A DNA stretch of 64,000 nucleotides. Origin: Rhynchopus sp. YZ270_cl-10 (lineage: Eukaryota > Euglenozoa > Diplonemea > Diplonemida > Diplonemidae). The stretch is from assembly GCA_964035575.1 (NCBI GenBank), contig OZ037857.1, positions 248,001 to 312,000 on the forward strand, given 5' to 3'. Of the stretch, positions 12,001 through 19,119 are shown one piece after another. A program made the translations under genes and the position numbers. The number at the start of each line of letters is the position of its first letter. Position 1 is the first letter of the stretch. The notes under the pieces were generated by a model. That model saw only the letters and a list, made by a program, of their open reading frames with translations. It ran no database searches and was not told the DNA's origin.

Positions 12001-12443
12001 CCGTCGAGGTGTGCTGTCGCGAAGGCGCCTTCGTAAGCAGAAAAGGCCGTCACCGGGGCTGCCGTACGGAAGGCAGTGAAGGCAACCTCAGTCAGCACAC
12101 AGTCCGCAGAGATGGCCACAGTGTGTACACCTGCAGCAGAGGTCGCTGCCATGCGCGCACCACCACCCTCGCAGCCAGCAAGACACTGCACCTTCGCACC
12201 AAACATCTCTGCACCAGAGGACACAGCACCGCACTGTGTCCACCCGCCTGCCGTCTTGTGGTACGCAGCCAGCGTCAGCAGCGGCGCACGCCCCACAACA
12301 AGGAACCCCCCGCAGTACGCTGCAGAAGAGGCCGTAGGTGCGGCACCGGGCTCAAGGTCGAACACCACCGCAGGGGTTGTGTCCGCACACACGCATCCGA
12401 GTGAGAGGAGCAGCCCCATCGCGACTGCTGCAGGTTGCAGCAT
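1..12443 (-). CDS. Giant secreted/membrane protein: TSP1-like repeats, Hedgehog-type Hint, lipid-transport-like region, Ig-like repeats (partial)
   Basis: One minus-strand frame is open from an ATG at 12443 to the window edge (4,147 codons, no stop). I checked the joins codon by codon, and the other frames here are shadows of its G/C-rich codon pattern. The start is followed by a hydrophobic signal sequence (MLQPAAVAMGLLLSLGCVCA). Residues ~30-325 are unassigned and may form a propeller. Residues ~328-670 are Cys-rich with thrombospondin-1-like units (FSPFGACSNACGSG). Residues ~672-845 read as a Hint domain: GCYPRTAELLTRNG at the start, then SPDHFVYTTDGRKRA and ALGDVLL. A TM segment follows (~889-914), then a second hydrophobic stretch beginning at Met933. 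Residues ~950-1450 suggest a lipoprotein N-sheet and helical repeats, which is tentative. From ~2000 on there are many beta-sandwich units with DTTPP linkers and DAAGN turns, like cadherin/bacterial Ig-like repeats. Alternative: two genes fused in frame, the second starting at 9647. Confidence 0.88.
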   Translation of the reverse strand, partial: MLQPAAVAMGLLLSLGCVCADTTPAVVFDLEPGAAPTASSAAYCGGFLVVGRAPLLTLAAYHKTAGGWTQCGAVSSGAEMFGAKVQCLAGCEGGGARMAATSAAGVHTVAISADCVLTEVAFTAFRTAAPVTAFSAYEGAFATAHLDGHIERSLYSDVCSGTANTTDEMRQLSADSVAMVAGHVAAQSGEETVLEEVAGGVTSTRLGMSCEGLDHLLGVGLTCVDGAATWSLCGLSSGMHAASVSTSTSSDSKDVTVTYTAKGAELRTAKIGDDVLFTDGQTLATLTPLSSPNPPAVACSTEHGGVVVVRGQVFLVFPPAQHGGLSEFSPFGACSNACGSGTMSRTRTCSNPTPMYGGNTCATADETETVACTSLPADWHITAGNCTCSGTQTQAATCLLCDGTVSTLCSEADRPPTEVACTPQTIDWLPVGEFSECTTSVQKKCGVEGVQTRSVQCGDVCTLAVTGLDECSPETQPRAVQACVGEWHEWTATEVCLEAPGATSPSSCEGVSQMVCRAACSGLTVGETHCAGLEKPELPCQRRVFGVTHTKYGICDNICGAGSQYRQAFCVDTCETTLPKTPFNLAQCGTSEAELTLRRDCTFFEGGYKADRPGTCRPTCVGRAGTQTMGCTRQCDSVPVASSFCGGASTRPCTMPANCPPINIGPTINTNGCYPRTAELLTRNGPKAAADVTSADELRTCTAQGVCTWSTMHGVHHHSHATPIDMTRLRHGAGLLVVSPDHFVYTTDGRKRAQEVALGDVLLVHEGEGEGEVLVASPVTDIGAETVDGFVSHLTPTSTLLIRSDAKGAWTLISEHSSYDFSAEVMDLVYLPFHFLTTFTGDIDSPQEAGLDHLHWWANGLLWCASSFGGGETDLRAAPRAPTAWEGLVVLGVFALYIVLHAAVVVCGLQVLFTATTKPAKTTATTTHSSNHMWLAALVCVLCTGATSVSGAEVTHRDHPLHSEVDYRMRIKSKTEVKHHSATTVSGGVRWADFDLTAVGASCHAVHVRSLFEGVAGSMPQQVDTAVLNKCLLHVCDEDSPAGPAFRRHSAECTAPEALEVMLMLRPLTMWYSFGNGTAKEEMQHAQGKVSQHSHTLSGTHDAHGLKTVEICTDATTHEDHGHGMVSRTCATLSRERATPATAARTAAATSTLLTRVTLTEAASKAQIHTHAHRSAAEPEEDSLAPRVRHLVTGMSDSLEAVHALMELMTHRWEEVVVVIEEEEYLSRVEHEHEDEHKQQHARHMRRVLDALALAGTVEATARLEQCVVVRCADVNVLSAVVWQGMAAHAEGEGVPSLSRALLSAVEEHASTAAGTTTTTLEEPHLVGAVIAKHSAAADQQAHADTLLAVLKGPHRAGVDVLRSLPMHTVRDHAAQFADAQCSSGGLGCGAALRVLSRDTKNAVVRDTLAHHAVTHPHPDARATALSLLHKRHDFGCREAGMLAGNVTTTTATTRRGHVDEAEKKLVRLLAGARCGRTADVQESLLSFDKTFGLPLKLTEKKLGGGPIVVTMGFEYGVFAKLAADILGGFFEFEAKAVAHAFAELEVLGFTFTIFDADFRLGKFLSLSAPPLGEVIDVITALTEGDERESNVLAAKKKSGFETPSKTETLTEAQICAQLKTRGFEISSSCSSVKATTKDYVQAVKLFKAIVQGKRSVEEQSSTLSPKLQGFLKKSSKAMWQRASGADCLDLASGARETHLRSEAQDVVEGIAQQLCDFWRARGSGSLPRIGAASPPQGGSYPSEAKPLHGTAHRTGSDLTIEGIPRSYQAKGGAKPSVAEAMFHAEAAFWLTRDSAVSYVTYAPWEQTCMMVHILNFAQSEGGVEAGELDEEAVETFFTHNFELAAVVAHESARSACAAFGDVSAYRTFERSARGEDGNWAAKVRYADGATADHYTLVLDFGKSVGIDLPFEVTQETLNRLSFEFAGQSIIDRPVISAHEASALAELSVTNDIPGKRILLARVQTCILVVFFCLELSAEATLEIGATWSVGLNLPEKQLTAGLGPNVRLLVTAQASISLVIAKVGVEIRGVVMDVTIPVTAGVDFSSFPLATSLSVPLELVPFAIEVNAFVAYIQVKIGFFYVRVSFKTHRFTILRFSAKSRQLMLFKREFPTATPEAPRAMPQVALGSSATFVEGGASSAMRTKQWPGSNTPVTKYCGRMLGADGSACGATTCSTVPTLDVPTVGCSDGWVTVEMSAEGSTGRAATQAGRQMYVVQGPPVPVLDTTADVPKDADGCQYRTDAALLCVRWTESRFSANTTVAVTNSSGDVVASASGQLGRRFCIRDVARELPDGEAYNMTVTTVGVTGLSSEDSMCVRTDFRVPQVTEATATCGDDVTFQTDLRRLCFSARVGNVPFGGLEAEPVFFVKLANGSLITGRGVLTPIAGGGEMRFTASVVVEDTAADLPVGRNYAEATVKGKAGSSARVPLGSFFTFATQAPERVANPACVLPSGQVCVTLTEPEDFGFGPTRTLSMRLFDGETAVEAALASTSEAVTFDAQQCFSMPASHAEVGLRVGVAATQMGQASAFTLGNVVRVTALAPECGVYVGDATGRREVSRFASKVCFIATAEGCGVHGAQATLSDAFGATLATGPAVLGALHCLPVDAATPLDDGAEYTLAFTATGGNLKTCLTSHRFTVDLTPPANNVTHPVVVHAGNEVTVSVERVSDDTATETLTASLGEELLSVTSVQDAANKTVFTLETGNFSGNVQFFYAATDAAGNVQRESGRIVVWTPPELSAGDVVNGRYAHDAVVPQDRLTVTLLPCVRRADATTTALGDKVVVTGVYGATTVLTRAAAEEAMRRCSDSGHRLVRTSAATAVEVMCEGGRVLLAVISANTTTTTTTTVTATAARRMCQDTAWGLPPVSGRGRIIGDTGYCSALVRSLPLREVLFTSPGHSDVQTVGNCIGGRTLDAVLSGDAEETRCGTGRFGGVRGHPAVDADVLTFGGAGMVVRATDAAGLGVDGTMSGLAVVGGGAVHNTYLAVWGVPQAVVDHDGTCPIPSRFEELQYACSLAVLDAENTSVVYHTGALLAGQHSVTVNLTDSASDGTSVVSRVTCSDGTGTYVSATSPPSVLNSQCSGEVAFTQRAYPDVASLAATVDIPAYDCVSSGGCTLEYCLGTAPFDCSVVATTQTQFAETLDFSNVTNVTQLSEDTQVFLLVRVLKDGLPTCELPVATADVDTTPPKAAVYVDCGCGASRGYACSEDENVTCTVFVSGDEPSSDAVDITLTIDGGAEVLFSQVGVAVVREGFFAKTYFARVTTSHAQKLTVTAFVENGAGLSAKVSQSKIVDTTPAALSVAVNDVAMTDFISDEDVPVMLVNAFAPNGWCVEWNATHDLGDVTLRARVEDAAGAALPLPGTTGAAPEGTNTTTLCFGNESRGNGGDGDVWVGLVSLRVVSGQERTTRYRVTPDSVHPAVLVAVAGLPAEGAANSSDLCVDTTATDDHSVRSAELTVRQQGSVIVETAAVATNAQSQHCLKPLADGLYVVTLTAVDMVGLVSSVEQVVRVATAIPAFAVELGCEEGRAILEDGKTLWAHATLCVSHETHDWVTYATEVEDADGKALPAGFTAWENAVQYTVRVVATDNYGFGLTFTSDVVSFVFAEGRTEVVHALNFTAGSSYESVHHVSAGEVCVDVSGLAPASGETLSCGVVVTPDVACEPQNADQTAAQCAGAVTTTFAAKNDTLLDVVCVALRKNDNVTDSENATVTATLPEGTLQAVAQCRGPRLSGEVAAGLLVNEVTRPLLLGVKTYDVTPDVAGQMVRVAINTVYPGSLDVTVQNSAGETFAEERNIAVDTEGTKEGAADGTRSFVAEFAEPFESGVYKVVAQFRTHGGFAVLGETSFQSVPVDHVPVIEVLSNDTENEKTVLADALSHAHAPTVRNGVLLVDTVTDESLDANYTITYLTQKDNIVRFRISSEFAVRSVGFSAGRAGPGSDVVAVTWLPLSEEGVYEAELTTVVLGEVFLTAHVCLTECSTALLGVFQYDLTAPVKVEAEGLPVPVYAAPSLGQTVYFNTTFEDDETDLSRFVICIAASAEAAEGGACTVRLDTEIPQYEMLLPATFPAGPAVTCITAHNKAGLTTQVCNTTTVSLDSPDVVARFGFGSAPLQGRVKPGLGVTLSSGLEEDTAVPLLHCRFTLTVNDGLA

Positions 12444-12469
12444 TGTCCTCGTCCCTTCTCCTTTCGTGT

Positions 12470-12535
12470 CTCCGCAGACAAAAAAACAACAAAAGGAAAA
12501 ACGAATGAAAAAGAAAAAAACGGTTTCTCAAAGAA
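12470..12535 (-). promoter_or_regulatory. Pyrimidine tract plus AG upstream of the giant gene
   Basis: On the minus strand a T/C-rich run ends at GCGGAG, with the AG at 12471-12470, 27 nt before the ATG at 12443. It looks like a 3' splice acceptor, for trans-splicing or for a 5'-UTR intron. The same arrangement recurs before several other genes in the window. The role is inferred. Confidence 0.4.
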
Positions 12536-13224
12536 ACAAAAAAGGGTGTGTTTTACGGGATATGTCAAATCTGAGAGGTGTTGTTGTTGTCGGTGTGGGA
12601 GCCTGACTCACTGGGAGGTGGAAGAGGAATCTAACAAAACTAATTGCATTTTGCCACCCTCCGCTTGACAAAGGGTCAAGCAGACATTAGGAAAAGGTCG
12701 AATTGTCTTGGTGTCATGCAGGATGATAGGGACATTGAGGACGGACGACAACGGTTGCGAGAGCGATTTTGGAATCGTAAGGGCACGCACCACGGCACAT
12801 GCAGTTTTGTTGTCAAGACGCTCAGTCACGAAAGTTGCTGATAAAACGAGCTGTGGTCTCCAGCGTTACAACCTCGACACCGTTGGCACCTTTCTTTTGC
12901 GTGGCATACGCATTTTTCTACGTTGATCGGCGGAAGCCTGGCGCTGGGAAGAAGCGGAAGGAAGGTAAGGAAGGTAAGAAAGGTCACTCACAAGAACAGA
13001 GGGCTCGAAGCGACTTCCCCTCCGAAACGAAGCATCGAAACACAACATGATTGAAATGAAAAAAAACTGGGACAGAGGGGAGAAAAAGAGGATATTCATA
13101 TATGATGATCACAACTATTTTGTGTTTTGATTGACGTTTCTTTTGCCCCAATCCCCCACCCCCCCATCCCCAGATACCTTAATACACATGGTATTATTCA
13201 AAACTGATTCAAAAGCTATACTAC
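12536..13224. other. Intergenic spacer
   Basis: AT-rich spacer between the methyltransferase stop and the leader of the giant gene. It holds purine-rich runs (near 12955-12990) and a C-rich stretch near 13150-13170. I see no gene, RNA or repeat shared with the rest of the window. Confidence 0.5.
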
Positions 13225-14181
13225 TCACATCTTGATGTATTTGTGAAGAGCGCTGATTTCATCTGATGGCTCACATGGCTTTGGGAAGAGGACCTGCTTT
13301 GCCCAGGTGTTCTCCATGCCAAGGAGCTCAAGGGTCTCCGAGAGGGAGGGCACGGTGATGAGGATGGCACCCTTCTTGACTGTCGTACGCACCTTCTCCC
13401 ATGCACTCTTCTGGTCCTCCTCGCTTGCGAAGAACTGAAAGACGTTGTTGAAAATAAGCACATCCGCTGAACCCAGCTCTGCGAGACCTGCCGCAGAAAA
13501 CACATCATCGTGCATCACGGTCACATGCTTTGACATGCCGAACTGCTCTACAGTTTGCTTCTGAAGTTTGCAATAGAACCCGCTTAGTTCGATTCCCTTG
13601 ATGGAAGCAAAGCTGTTGGCTCCGGAGAAGTCGCCTTCTTCGCCTTCGGGGACAACTGCGTTGTTTACGTAGAGTGCGGCGGTGTAGAGCATTGCTCCGG
13701 TGCGGGAGCCGACGTCGAGAAGCTTCTTGCCTTTTGTCTCGGATTTGCTGAGCATCTTTTCAAAGACGAAGCGGTTGGCCTCGTGTGGAAGTGAGTGGGA
13801 GTGGAGGTTGAGGAGCTTGACATTGCGCGAGCCGCAGTCGTCGCAGTAGTTGTGTGAGAACTTCCCCTCGTCGGCAAGCGTTTCAAGGGTGTCGTCGTCG
13901 TAAAGGAAAGAGTCAACGTGTTGAGAGTCGCGCGCAGAGTTGCCTGCAAACTCTCCGCTGTTGGGGAAGGTGATCTTCTCGTCCGCTGCCTCCCCAGAAA
14001 TGTCGGTGTTCTGCCGGAGGTGCTCGCGGATGGCGTCCACCACCTCGTCGTAGGGGTCCTCGTTGTGGGTCTCCAAGTGCTCCAGGAGCATGTCCTTAAG
14101 ACTGTGCTTCTCAGTGCTGCACGTCACCTCCTCAAGAATCGCCTCGATTTTCAAAAAGGCTTCATCCGCTGAAAGACCCAT
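13225..14181 (-). CDS. Class I SAM-dependent methyltransferase-like protein
   Basis: 318 residues from an ATG at 14181. A helical N-terminus (~1-65) precedes a possible zinc knuckle (NYCDDCGSRN, ~111-120) and a conserved-looking SHSLP. The Rossmann methyltransferase core follows: motif I LLDVGSRTGAMLY (~154-166), the acidic residue after beta-2 in IKGIELS (~194-200), MHDDVF (~223-228) and the beta-4 stretch DVLIFNNVFQFF (~240-251). The glycine-rich loop is DVGSRTG rather than the common GxGxG. The substrate cannot be told from sequence. The closest family I can suggest from memory is a conserved protist methyltransferase with CxxCGS before motif I. It is single-exon, lies downstream of the giant gene's 5' end and is transcribed in the same direction. 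Confidence 0.82.
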   Translation of the reverse strand: MGLSADEAFLKIEAILEEVTCSTEKHSLKDMLLEHLETHNEDPYDEVVDAIREHLRQNTDISGEAADEKITFPNSGEFAGNSARDSQHVDSFLYDDDTLETLADEGKFSHNYCDDCGSRNVKLLNLHSHSLPHEANRFVFEKMLSKSETKGKKLLDVGSRTGAMLYTAALYVNNAVVPEGEEGDFSGANSFASIKGIELSGFYCKLQKQTVEQFGMSKHVTVMHDDVFSAAGLAELGSADVLIFNNVFQFFASEEDQKSAWEKVRTTVKKGAILITVPSLSETLELLGMENTWAKQVLFPKPCEPSDEISALHKYIKM

Positions 14182-14200
14182 ATTAAATTTTTTTTTCTAC

Positions 14201-14245
14201 CTGAAATTGTGGATGGGGGAGCAGAGAGTGGGGAGAGAGAATACG
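14201..14245 (-). promoter_or_regulatory. Pyrimidine tract and TTCAG acceptor upstream of the methyltransferase
   Basis: The minus strand shows a ~40-nt C/T-rich run ending in TTCAG (AG at 14202-14201), 20 nt before the ATG. It is the clearest acceptor-like leader in the window and fits trans-splicing or a short 5'-UTR intron. The role is inferred. Confidence 0.45.
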
Positions 14246-14399
14246 AAGCCTCATGAATAAGCAACACTGGTGCTCCGGAGGGGGGTTGATGGCAGGTAGC
14301 TGAGAGGTCGTTGACCGATTTCTCATATCAAAAACAAAGAAAGCGTGCAAGACATACAGCACATCCCAGACATACACATCTAACAGGAGGGGTTCTTGC

Positions 14400-14990
14400 T
14401 GGCATGATGCAAGTAAGTGCTGCAGAAGTTGGCCGTCTCCCCAGAGAGGATAACGTTCACAGATGGGGAACGGTTGACGACGTTTGTGATGGAGCTTGCA
14501 CTTGCAATGATTAACCGCAAGTTACCTACATTCCCTCCTGCGCGCAAATTGGAAGAAATACCCGCTCCACGTTTTTACGACCGTTCCAGCACCGCACTTT
14601 TTGTGCATGATCCTCCCTTACGACGTCGCCCCTCTTGCACCCGCGCCATTGCTGTTTGAGCAGAAGCTTGCTGCAGTGCACGACAGGAACATGCTGTTCC
14701 GACTGGCCCACTCAACTTCTTGGATTGGGTTGATTTCGACAGGGGTCCACTGAGCGAACGTTATTTTCCGTGATTTCCACTGTGCGTACGTACACCTTCA
14801 GCAAGAGCGGTTGGACGAAGGGGTGCTGGCCTCAGGGCGGGCGCAAGCCAGAAGCCAGTGAGGCAACGCACCTACTCCGCCTCCTCGGCCTCTAACGGGA
14901 GGCCTGCCCCACCTGCAGCCCTCGCCGAGGAGCTGATCGCGGAGGTTGCCTGGAGACTTCGAACCATAGAGAGATCATATAATTGACTGA
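14400..14990 (+). pseudogene. Possible decayed coding stretch, family unknown
   Basis: This stretch is richer in GC than its surroundings and shows protein-like frames on the plus strand: 14417-14659 (containing LAVSPERITFTDGERL) and a helical C-terminus-like segment ending near 14985 (AEELIAEVAWRLRTIERS). They are in different frames and no single frame spans the region. It may be the remains of a gene or transposon protein. I do not recognise it. Confidence 0.25.
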
Positions 14991-15089
14991 GCTTTACACC
15001 CGGGACTAGGTTTGCCCAATTTCTTCCTTTACGCAGTATGGACAAGGATGACGAGAATTTTGACGTATGCACGAAGAAGAAGGTGACGT

Positions 15090-15145
15090 TATTAATGCAG
15101 GCACCTCCGACTGACCCACGTACGATGATGGATGAAAGCAAAATG
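15090..15145 (+). repeat. Dispersed repeat module A
   Basis: Carries the block GCAGGCACCTCCGACTGACC followed by GATGGATGAAAGCA. The same block recurs near 25453, 26777, 36835, 37690, 38133, 38650 and 60292. It is probably a SINE or MITE piece; see the composite copy at 36752. Confidence 0.6.
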
Positions 15146-15521
15146 AAGTGGTGGGGCTGTTTTGTGGGGTTATTTTTGTTCGTCATAATTAGCCAAGAAG
15201 AAACAAAAGGCAAAAAACGAAAGTGATAGGGTGGCAATATGCTCAGGGCGTATCACCAACTGGGGGTTTTGGAATAAGAGTGAAGGGGTTCTTGCTCTGT
15301 ACTGCCCTGAAGGACGTATAAAAGGGGAACAGCAAGAAACATATAGAGCACCATTGCTGTGGACACTTTGTTGTACAGCGCGTATCTCGTTCGTCACTCT
15401 AAATATGAGAGTGAGGATTGTATAATAATGGATAGATATGTGCGCACAAAGGTGTTTTGCTAATGGTGATAGAGTAAGTTGGGCATGTAAGAAAATGAAA
15501 AAGGAATAAGGAAAAAAGTTA

Positions 15522-15567
15522 GATTCATATACTTTCAGCTCACAGAATTGAAAGTATATGAAAAGGA
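15522..15567. repeat. Small hairpin repeat (TTCATATACTTTCA ... TGAAAGTATATGAA)
   Basis: Short inverted repeat with a few-base loop. Two relatives occur at 32643-32690 and 37226-37266, so it is a dispersed foldback and not a one-off. No function can be assigned. Confidence 0.6.
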
Positions 15568-15607
15568 AAACTCATTTAAACAAACAGTTGTTGAATGAAA
15601 CGGGTGT

Positions 15608-15715
15608 CAAAATTGTGCGTAAAGTGTGTAATGTTTATTCTGTTGATATCTTTATTCACAATTACGCTCCCACTGACTCCTGGCCGTGAGGAAGAAACCT
15701 CTTTCACGACACAAA
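15608..15715 (+). repeat. Diverged ~105-bp dispersed repeat, copy 1
   Basis: Shares GTGCGTAAA..GTGTGTAAT, ..TACGCTCCC..CTGACT..TGG.CCGTGA and AAACCTCTTT with 27930-28040. The two copies are clearly homologous but diverged. Nothing coding is visible. The rest of 14990-16238 is AT-rich spacer with no recognised gene. Confidence 0.55.
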
Positions 15716-16238
15716 AAAAAAATGGGGGAAAAATTGAAAGGGGAGTGTGTGAACGGGGGCGGTGCACAAACCCCAAAAAAATAATGATGTGTGACGTTGA
15801 AAGTGCAATATAGTGTGCTGTTCAGTTCTTCAATTCACAACAAAACAAAAAACGCTAATAAAAACCACACCAACACTGCCAAGACACAAAGAACTGTTCT
15901 GGTCAGAGAACAACGGGTCCCCGTCCAACCACAGCAGCCGAGTGTCATATTGTGTGCTGTTCGTGTGTGGCTACAACCGGCTGGGCCGGTGTTCTATAAA
16001 CAAAGAGAATGGGGAAACGTCCTGGATTATATTCTATATCCGTTCAAGGCACGAGGGTGGGGAACTGAAATCATTGGGAATAAAAAATTCAAAGGCGACA
16101 ATTGAGAACACAAGACTCGCAGACAGTAAAGTGCGAACAGTCTTCGGGTGGCGAACCATGAATGCTTGACTCATGCCTGAGGTGACCACCATTTATCTGG
16201 AAACTAAGACGATGAAGTAAATGGCACACAGGAGGGTC

Positions 16239-17909
16239 CTACTTCCTGCATGACTTCCACCACCTGTTGCCCACGCACCTCATTCCAGATGCACAACACG
16301 ACTCCTGCCCCATGCACGAACGGTACTCGCGGAGCCTGCTCCTGCACTGTGTTGGTGGTGTTGGCGGTGTTGTTGGAGTCGTTGGAGTCGTGGGTGTCGT
16401 GGGTGTCGTGGGTGTCGTGGGTGTCGTGGGTGTCGTGGGTGTCGTGGGTGTCGTGGGTGTCGTGGGTGTCGTGGGTGTCGTGGGTGTCGTGGGAGCACCA
16501 CCCCCAAGCACACGGCACGACCTCCTGCGACCTGCACTGCATGTAGTCATGCACCTTGCGGAGCGTGAGTTCAGCTCGTAGCAAGTGGTGCCCGATACAC
16601 AGCAGTCTGGCGAGGAGCGGCAGCTGTCCGACACCTGCAGCGTTCGTCCGTTGCAGGTCGACGGAGATGGTACTGTGCGTGGTGCAGGTGTTCTCACAGG
16701 CGGGCTTGGTGTGCGCACAGGTGGGCTCGACGTTCTCGGGGGGCTGAGCGTCCTTGGCGGGGTTGGTGTCCTGACAGGCGGGCTCGGGGGGCTTGGCGGG
16801 GTTGGCGTCCTCAGAGGAGGGGCTGTCCCGGGAGGCGGGCTTGCTGTCCCCACCACATCCCCCTCAACACGCACGCTGACACGGCACTCAGAGACAGGGC
16901 CGTCGGATGCTGTGAAGGTTGCAGCCAAGACAAACGTGCGGCCCGCGTCGTTGCGTGTCGGTGTGTAGCGTAGGCCTGCGTAGCCTGTGTCGGTGATGGT
17001 TGTCCCGGAGGGTGTCAGGAGCTGTGTGTTGGGCGCGTTTGTGTTTGGGTACGTGACACGCATGGAGCGTGTTGTGGTGTAGAGTGCGTTGAAGTCGACA
17101 CTGAAGTCCTCACCCACAGGGATCACGAGTGTGGTGCTCTCGCTCTGTGAGGCAATGCAGCGGGGTGCAGCGAACCGTGTTGAGCAGCTGTTGTACATGA
17201 ACTCAATCGCAGCCACGTCGCCTGCACTCAGCCCGTTGCGCTGCCCAATTGGCTGTGGCGAGATGATTGTTGGCTGACGTCCGATTCTGAAGCCGTTAGC
17301 CCCATAGTGCATGATCGACCCGTAGTCGTACTTGCCCAGGTCACGTCCACTGGCACTGTTCTTTCTGAAGTTGCCTTCCATGCCCTGCTGCACCTGTGAG
17401 AGGTCGACCGTAACGTAGTTGTCTCTGTCCTTCCGCGACTGCTCGTGCGAAAGACCCAGGGAGTGACCGATCTCGTGAATCGTCGATCCCGTTGAGCACC
17501 CGCTGGCAAGGTTAATACTGTTGACACCTGCTGAGCGAGTACCGATGGGCGAACTGCACCCATTTCCATTTTGGAAACGGATGTACGGACGTGGGCACGA
17601 TGCGTCCGAGGCACACTGGTTGAAACGGAAGCACGTCTTCGCCTCCCAATCCCGCACTGCGCTTGCAATACGTGAATCAGAGGAGCTGAGTGACGATGCG
17701 ACAGCGTAGTTCACAGCCTCACCCACAGGGAACAGCTGCGACGCACGTGTCAGCGGTGTGGCCCCAAGCACCTTCCCAGCACGGTCAGTCTCCACAGGCA
17801 CCTGGATGTCACCTTCAACAATGCTGAAGTCGTAATCCCAGTCGGGACGTCCACCACTCGCCGACACAGCAGCACACATGCTCAGGACTATCAAGGGTGA
17901 CGTCTTCAT
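16239..17909 (-). CDS. Secreted astacin-family (M12A) zinc metalloprotease
   Basis: 556 residues from an ATG at 17909, beginning with a signal peptide (MKTSPLIVLSMCAAVSA). The catalytic domain has the full astacin zinc site HEIGHSLGLSHEQ (~142-154) and the Met-turn SIMHYG (~198-203), so it should be an active endopeptidase once secreted. A ~100-residue beta-sandwich-like domain follows, then a Pro/Thr/Ser-rich stalk with PPxRTPTPP-type repeats. Next come a 6-Cys module (CRSSPDCCVSGTTC), a pure TPT tract of about a dozen units and a second related 6-Cys module (CMGQESCCASGMRC). The propeptide is short or absent. It is a single exon. Targets could be extracellular matrix or prey proteins, but nothing nearby decides this. 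Confidence 0.93.
   Translation of the reverse strand: MKTSPLIVLSMCAAVSASGGRPDWDYDFSIVEGDIQVPVETDRAGKVLGATPLTRASQLFPVGEAVNYAVASSLSSSDSRIASAVRDWEAKTCFRFNQCASDASCPRPYIRFQNGNGCSSPIGTRSAGVNSINLASGCSTGSTIHEIGHSLGLSHEQSRKDRDNYVTVDLSQVQQGMEGNFRKNSASGRDLGKYDYGSIMHYGANGFRIGRQPTIISPQPIGQRNGLSAGDVAAIEFMYNSCSTRFAAPRCIASQSESTTLVIPVGEDFSVDFNALYTTTRSMRVTYPNTNAPNTQLLTPSGTTITDTGYAGLRYTPTRNDAGRTFVLAATFTASDGPVSECRVSVRVEGDVVGTASPPPGTAPPLRTPTPPSPPSPPVRTPTPPRTLSPPRTSSPPVRTPSPPVRTPAPRTVPSPSTCNGRTLQVSDSCRSSPDCCVSGTTCYELNSRSARCMTTCSAGRRRSCRVLGGGAPTTPTTPTTPTTPTTPTTPTTPTTPTTPTTPTTPTTPTTPTTPPTPPTQCRSRLREYRSCMGQESCCASGMRCVGNRWWKSCRK
16388..16494. repeat. 9-bp microsatellite inside the astacin gene
   Basis: About eleven near-identical copies of GGGTGTCGT (plus strand), read on the minus strand as ThrProThr. 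The array is in frame, so gain or loss of units changes linker length without a frameshift. Its purity suggests recent expansion. Confidence 0.9.
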
Positions 17910-19119
17910 GTTGTGACAGTCTTCTTGTGTATGTGGAATCTGTTGTGTGCAGGTGGGTGGTGGGTGTCAACTGACACTGCACTCTCAAAAACACCGGGGG
18001 GAAGGTAGACAGAGCGGTGAGAATATATACGTTGGAAGAAGGAACTCAGCGTTAGCTGACGTCAGAAGGGAAAAAAGGATCTACACTGTGGAGCAGGTTC
18101 TCAATGCTGAATAGCATTGACACAAATGCAAGAACGACTACAACAGTTCCTAATCGCATTCCTGGGACTCCTGCGCGAAGAGAACTTGCGGCGACCGTGA
18201 ACTGCACCTCACTGCAGAATTATGTGACTTTTGATGAAGCTCACCCCAGTACGTTACCACAAACACTGCACGTGAAGAAGGGAAGATGCAGTTGACCATA
18301 ATATCACAGAACAATTCCCCCCAAAACCTCTGGCAAAGGTTGGAAAAATCGACATCGACAAATCTTGGGGTAATAGGACTCTGGTGCACAAAAAAACGAG
18401 AAGAGGGAGAACATTCTTTTGGTATCTACAAGGGGAAGGGTGAACTGTGGGAGAGGGGGGTGTGGGAAACAGCGAAGTACACAACATTGTTTTTTTTGTC
18501 ATTTTTTTTTGTTTGTTTGATGTAATATGCATCAACGCAAATGCGGGTTTTTTTTTCCCTTTTTGATAAAAAAACAAACACAACTACAAATACGAGAGAG
18601 TCCCTCTGTTTTCTGTTTTGCATCAGCTCCTCTGTTAATCAGCTAAACCCGATGCAAAATGGATAGGTACTCTACAACACAGATCTCACAGCTTTTTTAA
18701 TCAACTTTTATCGGATCATGACCGAATACAAAAAAAACACCACCCCAAAAAAAAGAAAAGTTTATAAGATAACCCTAAGCCTCTCATAGTCACCTTAAAT
18801 AGTAAAGAAAACTTTGAACTATGAATGTGTGCACTAATCTTTTTGGAAGAAGATTTGAAATTACGCACATATACACAAAAAAGCAATAGAAACTTAACAC
18901 TCATCACACGATAAAACCAGGAGAGGTTGTAGTGAAACACACACACCTGGACCTGTTTGGGTGAGGAGTGGCTCTGCAGCGCGGTTCGTCCCTAGAACCG
19001 CAAAAGTGTGTTCAAAGTGCGTTGTTTCTATTTCCTCCTTCATTTCATGAGGTGACAAGAAATAAAGAAACGTTTTCTAAGATAAACCCACACCTCCTCT
19101 CACCTTGATTGCACCAAAA
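17910..19119. other. Intergenic spacer with one hairpin-type repeat module
   Basis: AT-rich, with long T/A runs near 18490-18560. At 18758-18800 lies module C (AAGATAACCCTAAGCCTCTC then a diverged tail), shared with 26568, 32811, 37157 and 46310. In the better copies CTAAGC and GCTTAG can pair around an 8-nt loop. No gene was recognised. Confidence 0.5.

Noticed and set aside
16250-16581. Plus-strand frames with repeating Val-Gly-Val or Trp-Val-Ser
   Set aside because: These are readings of the 9-bp array on the wrong strand of the astacin gene.
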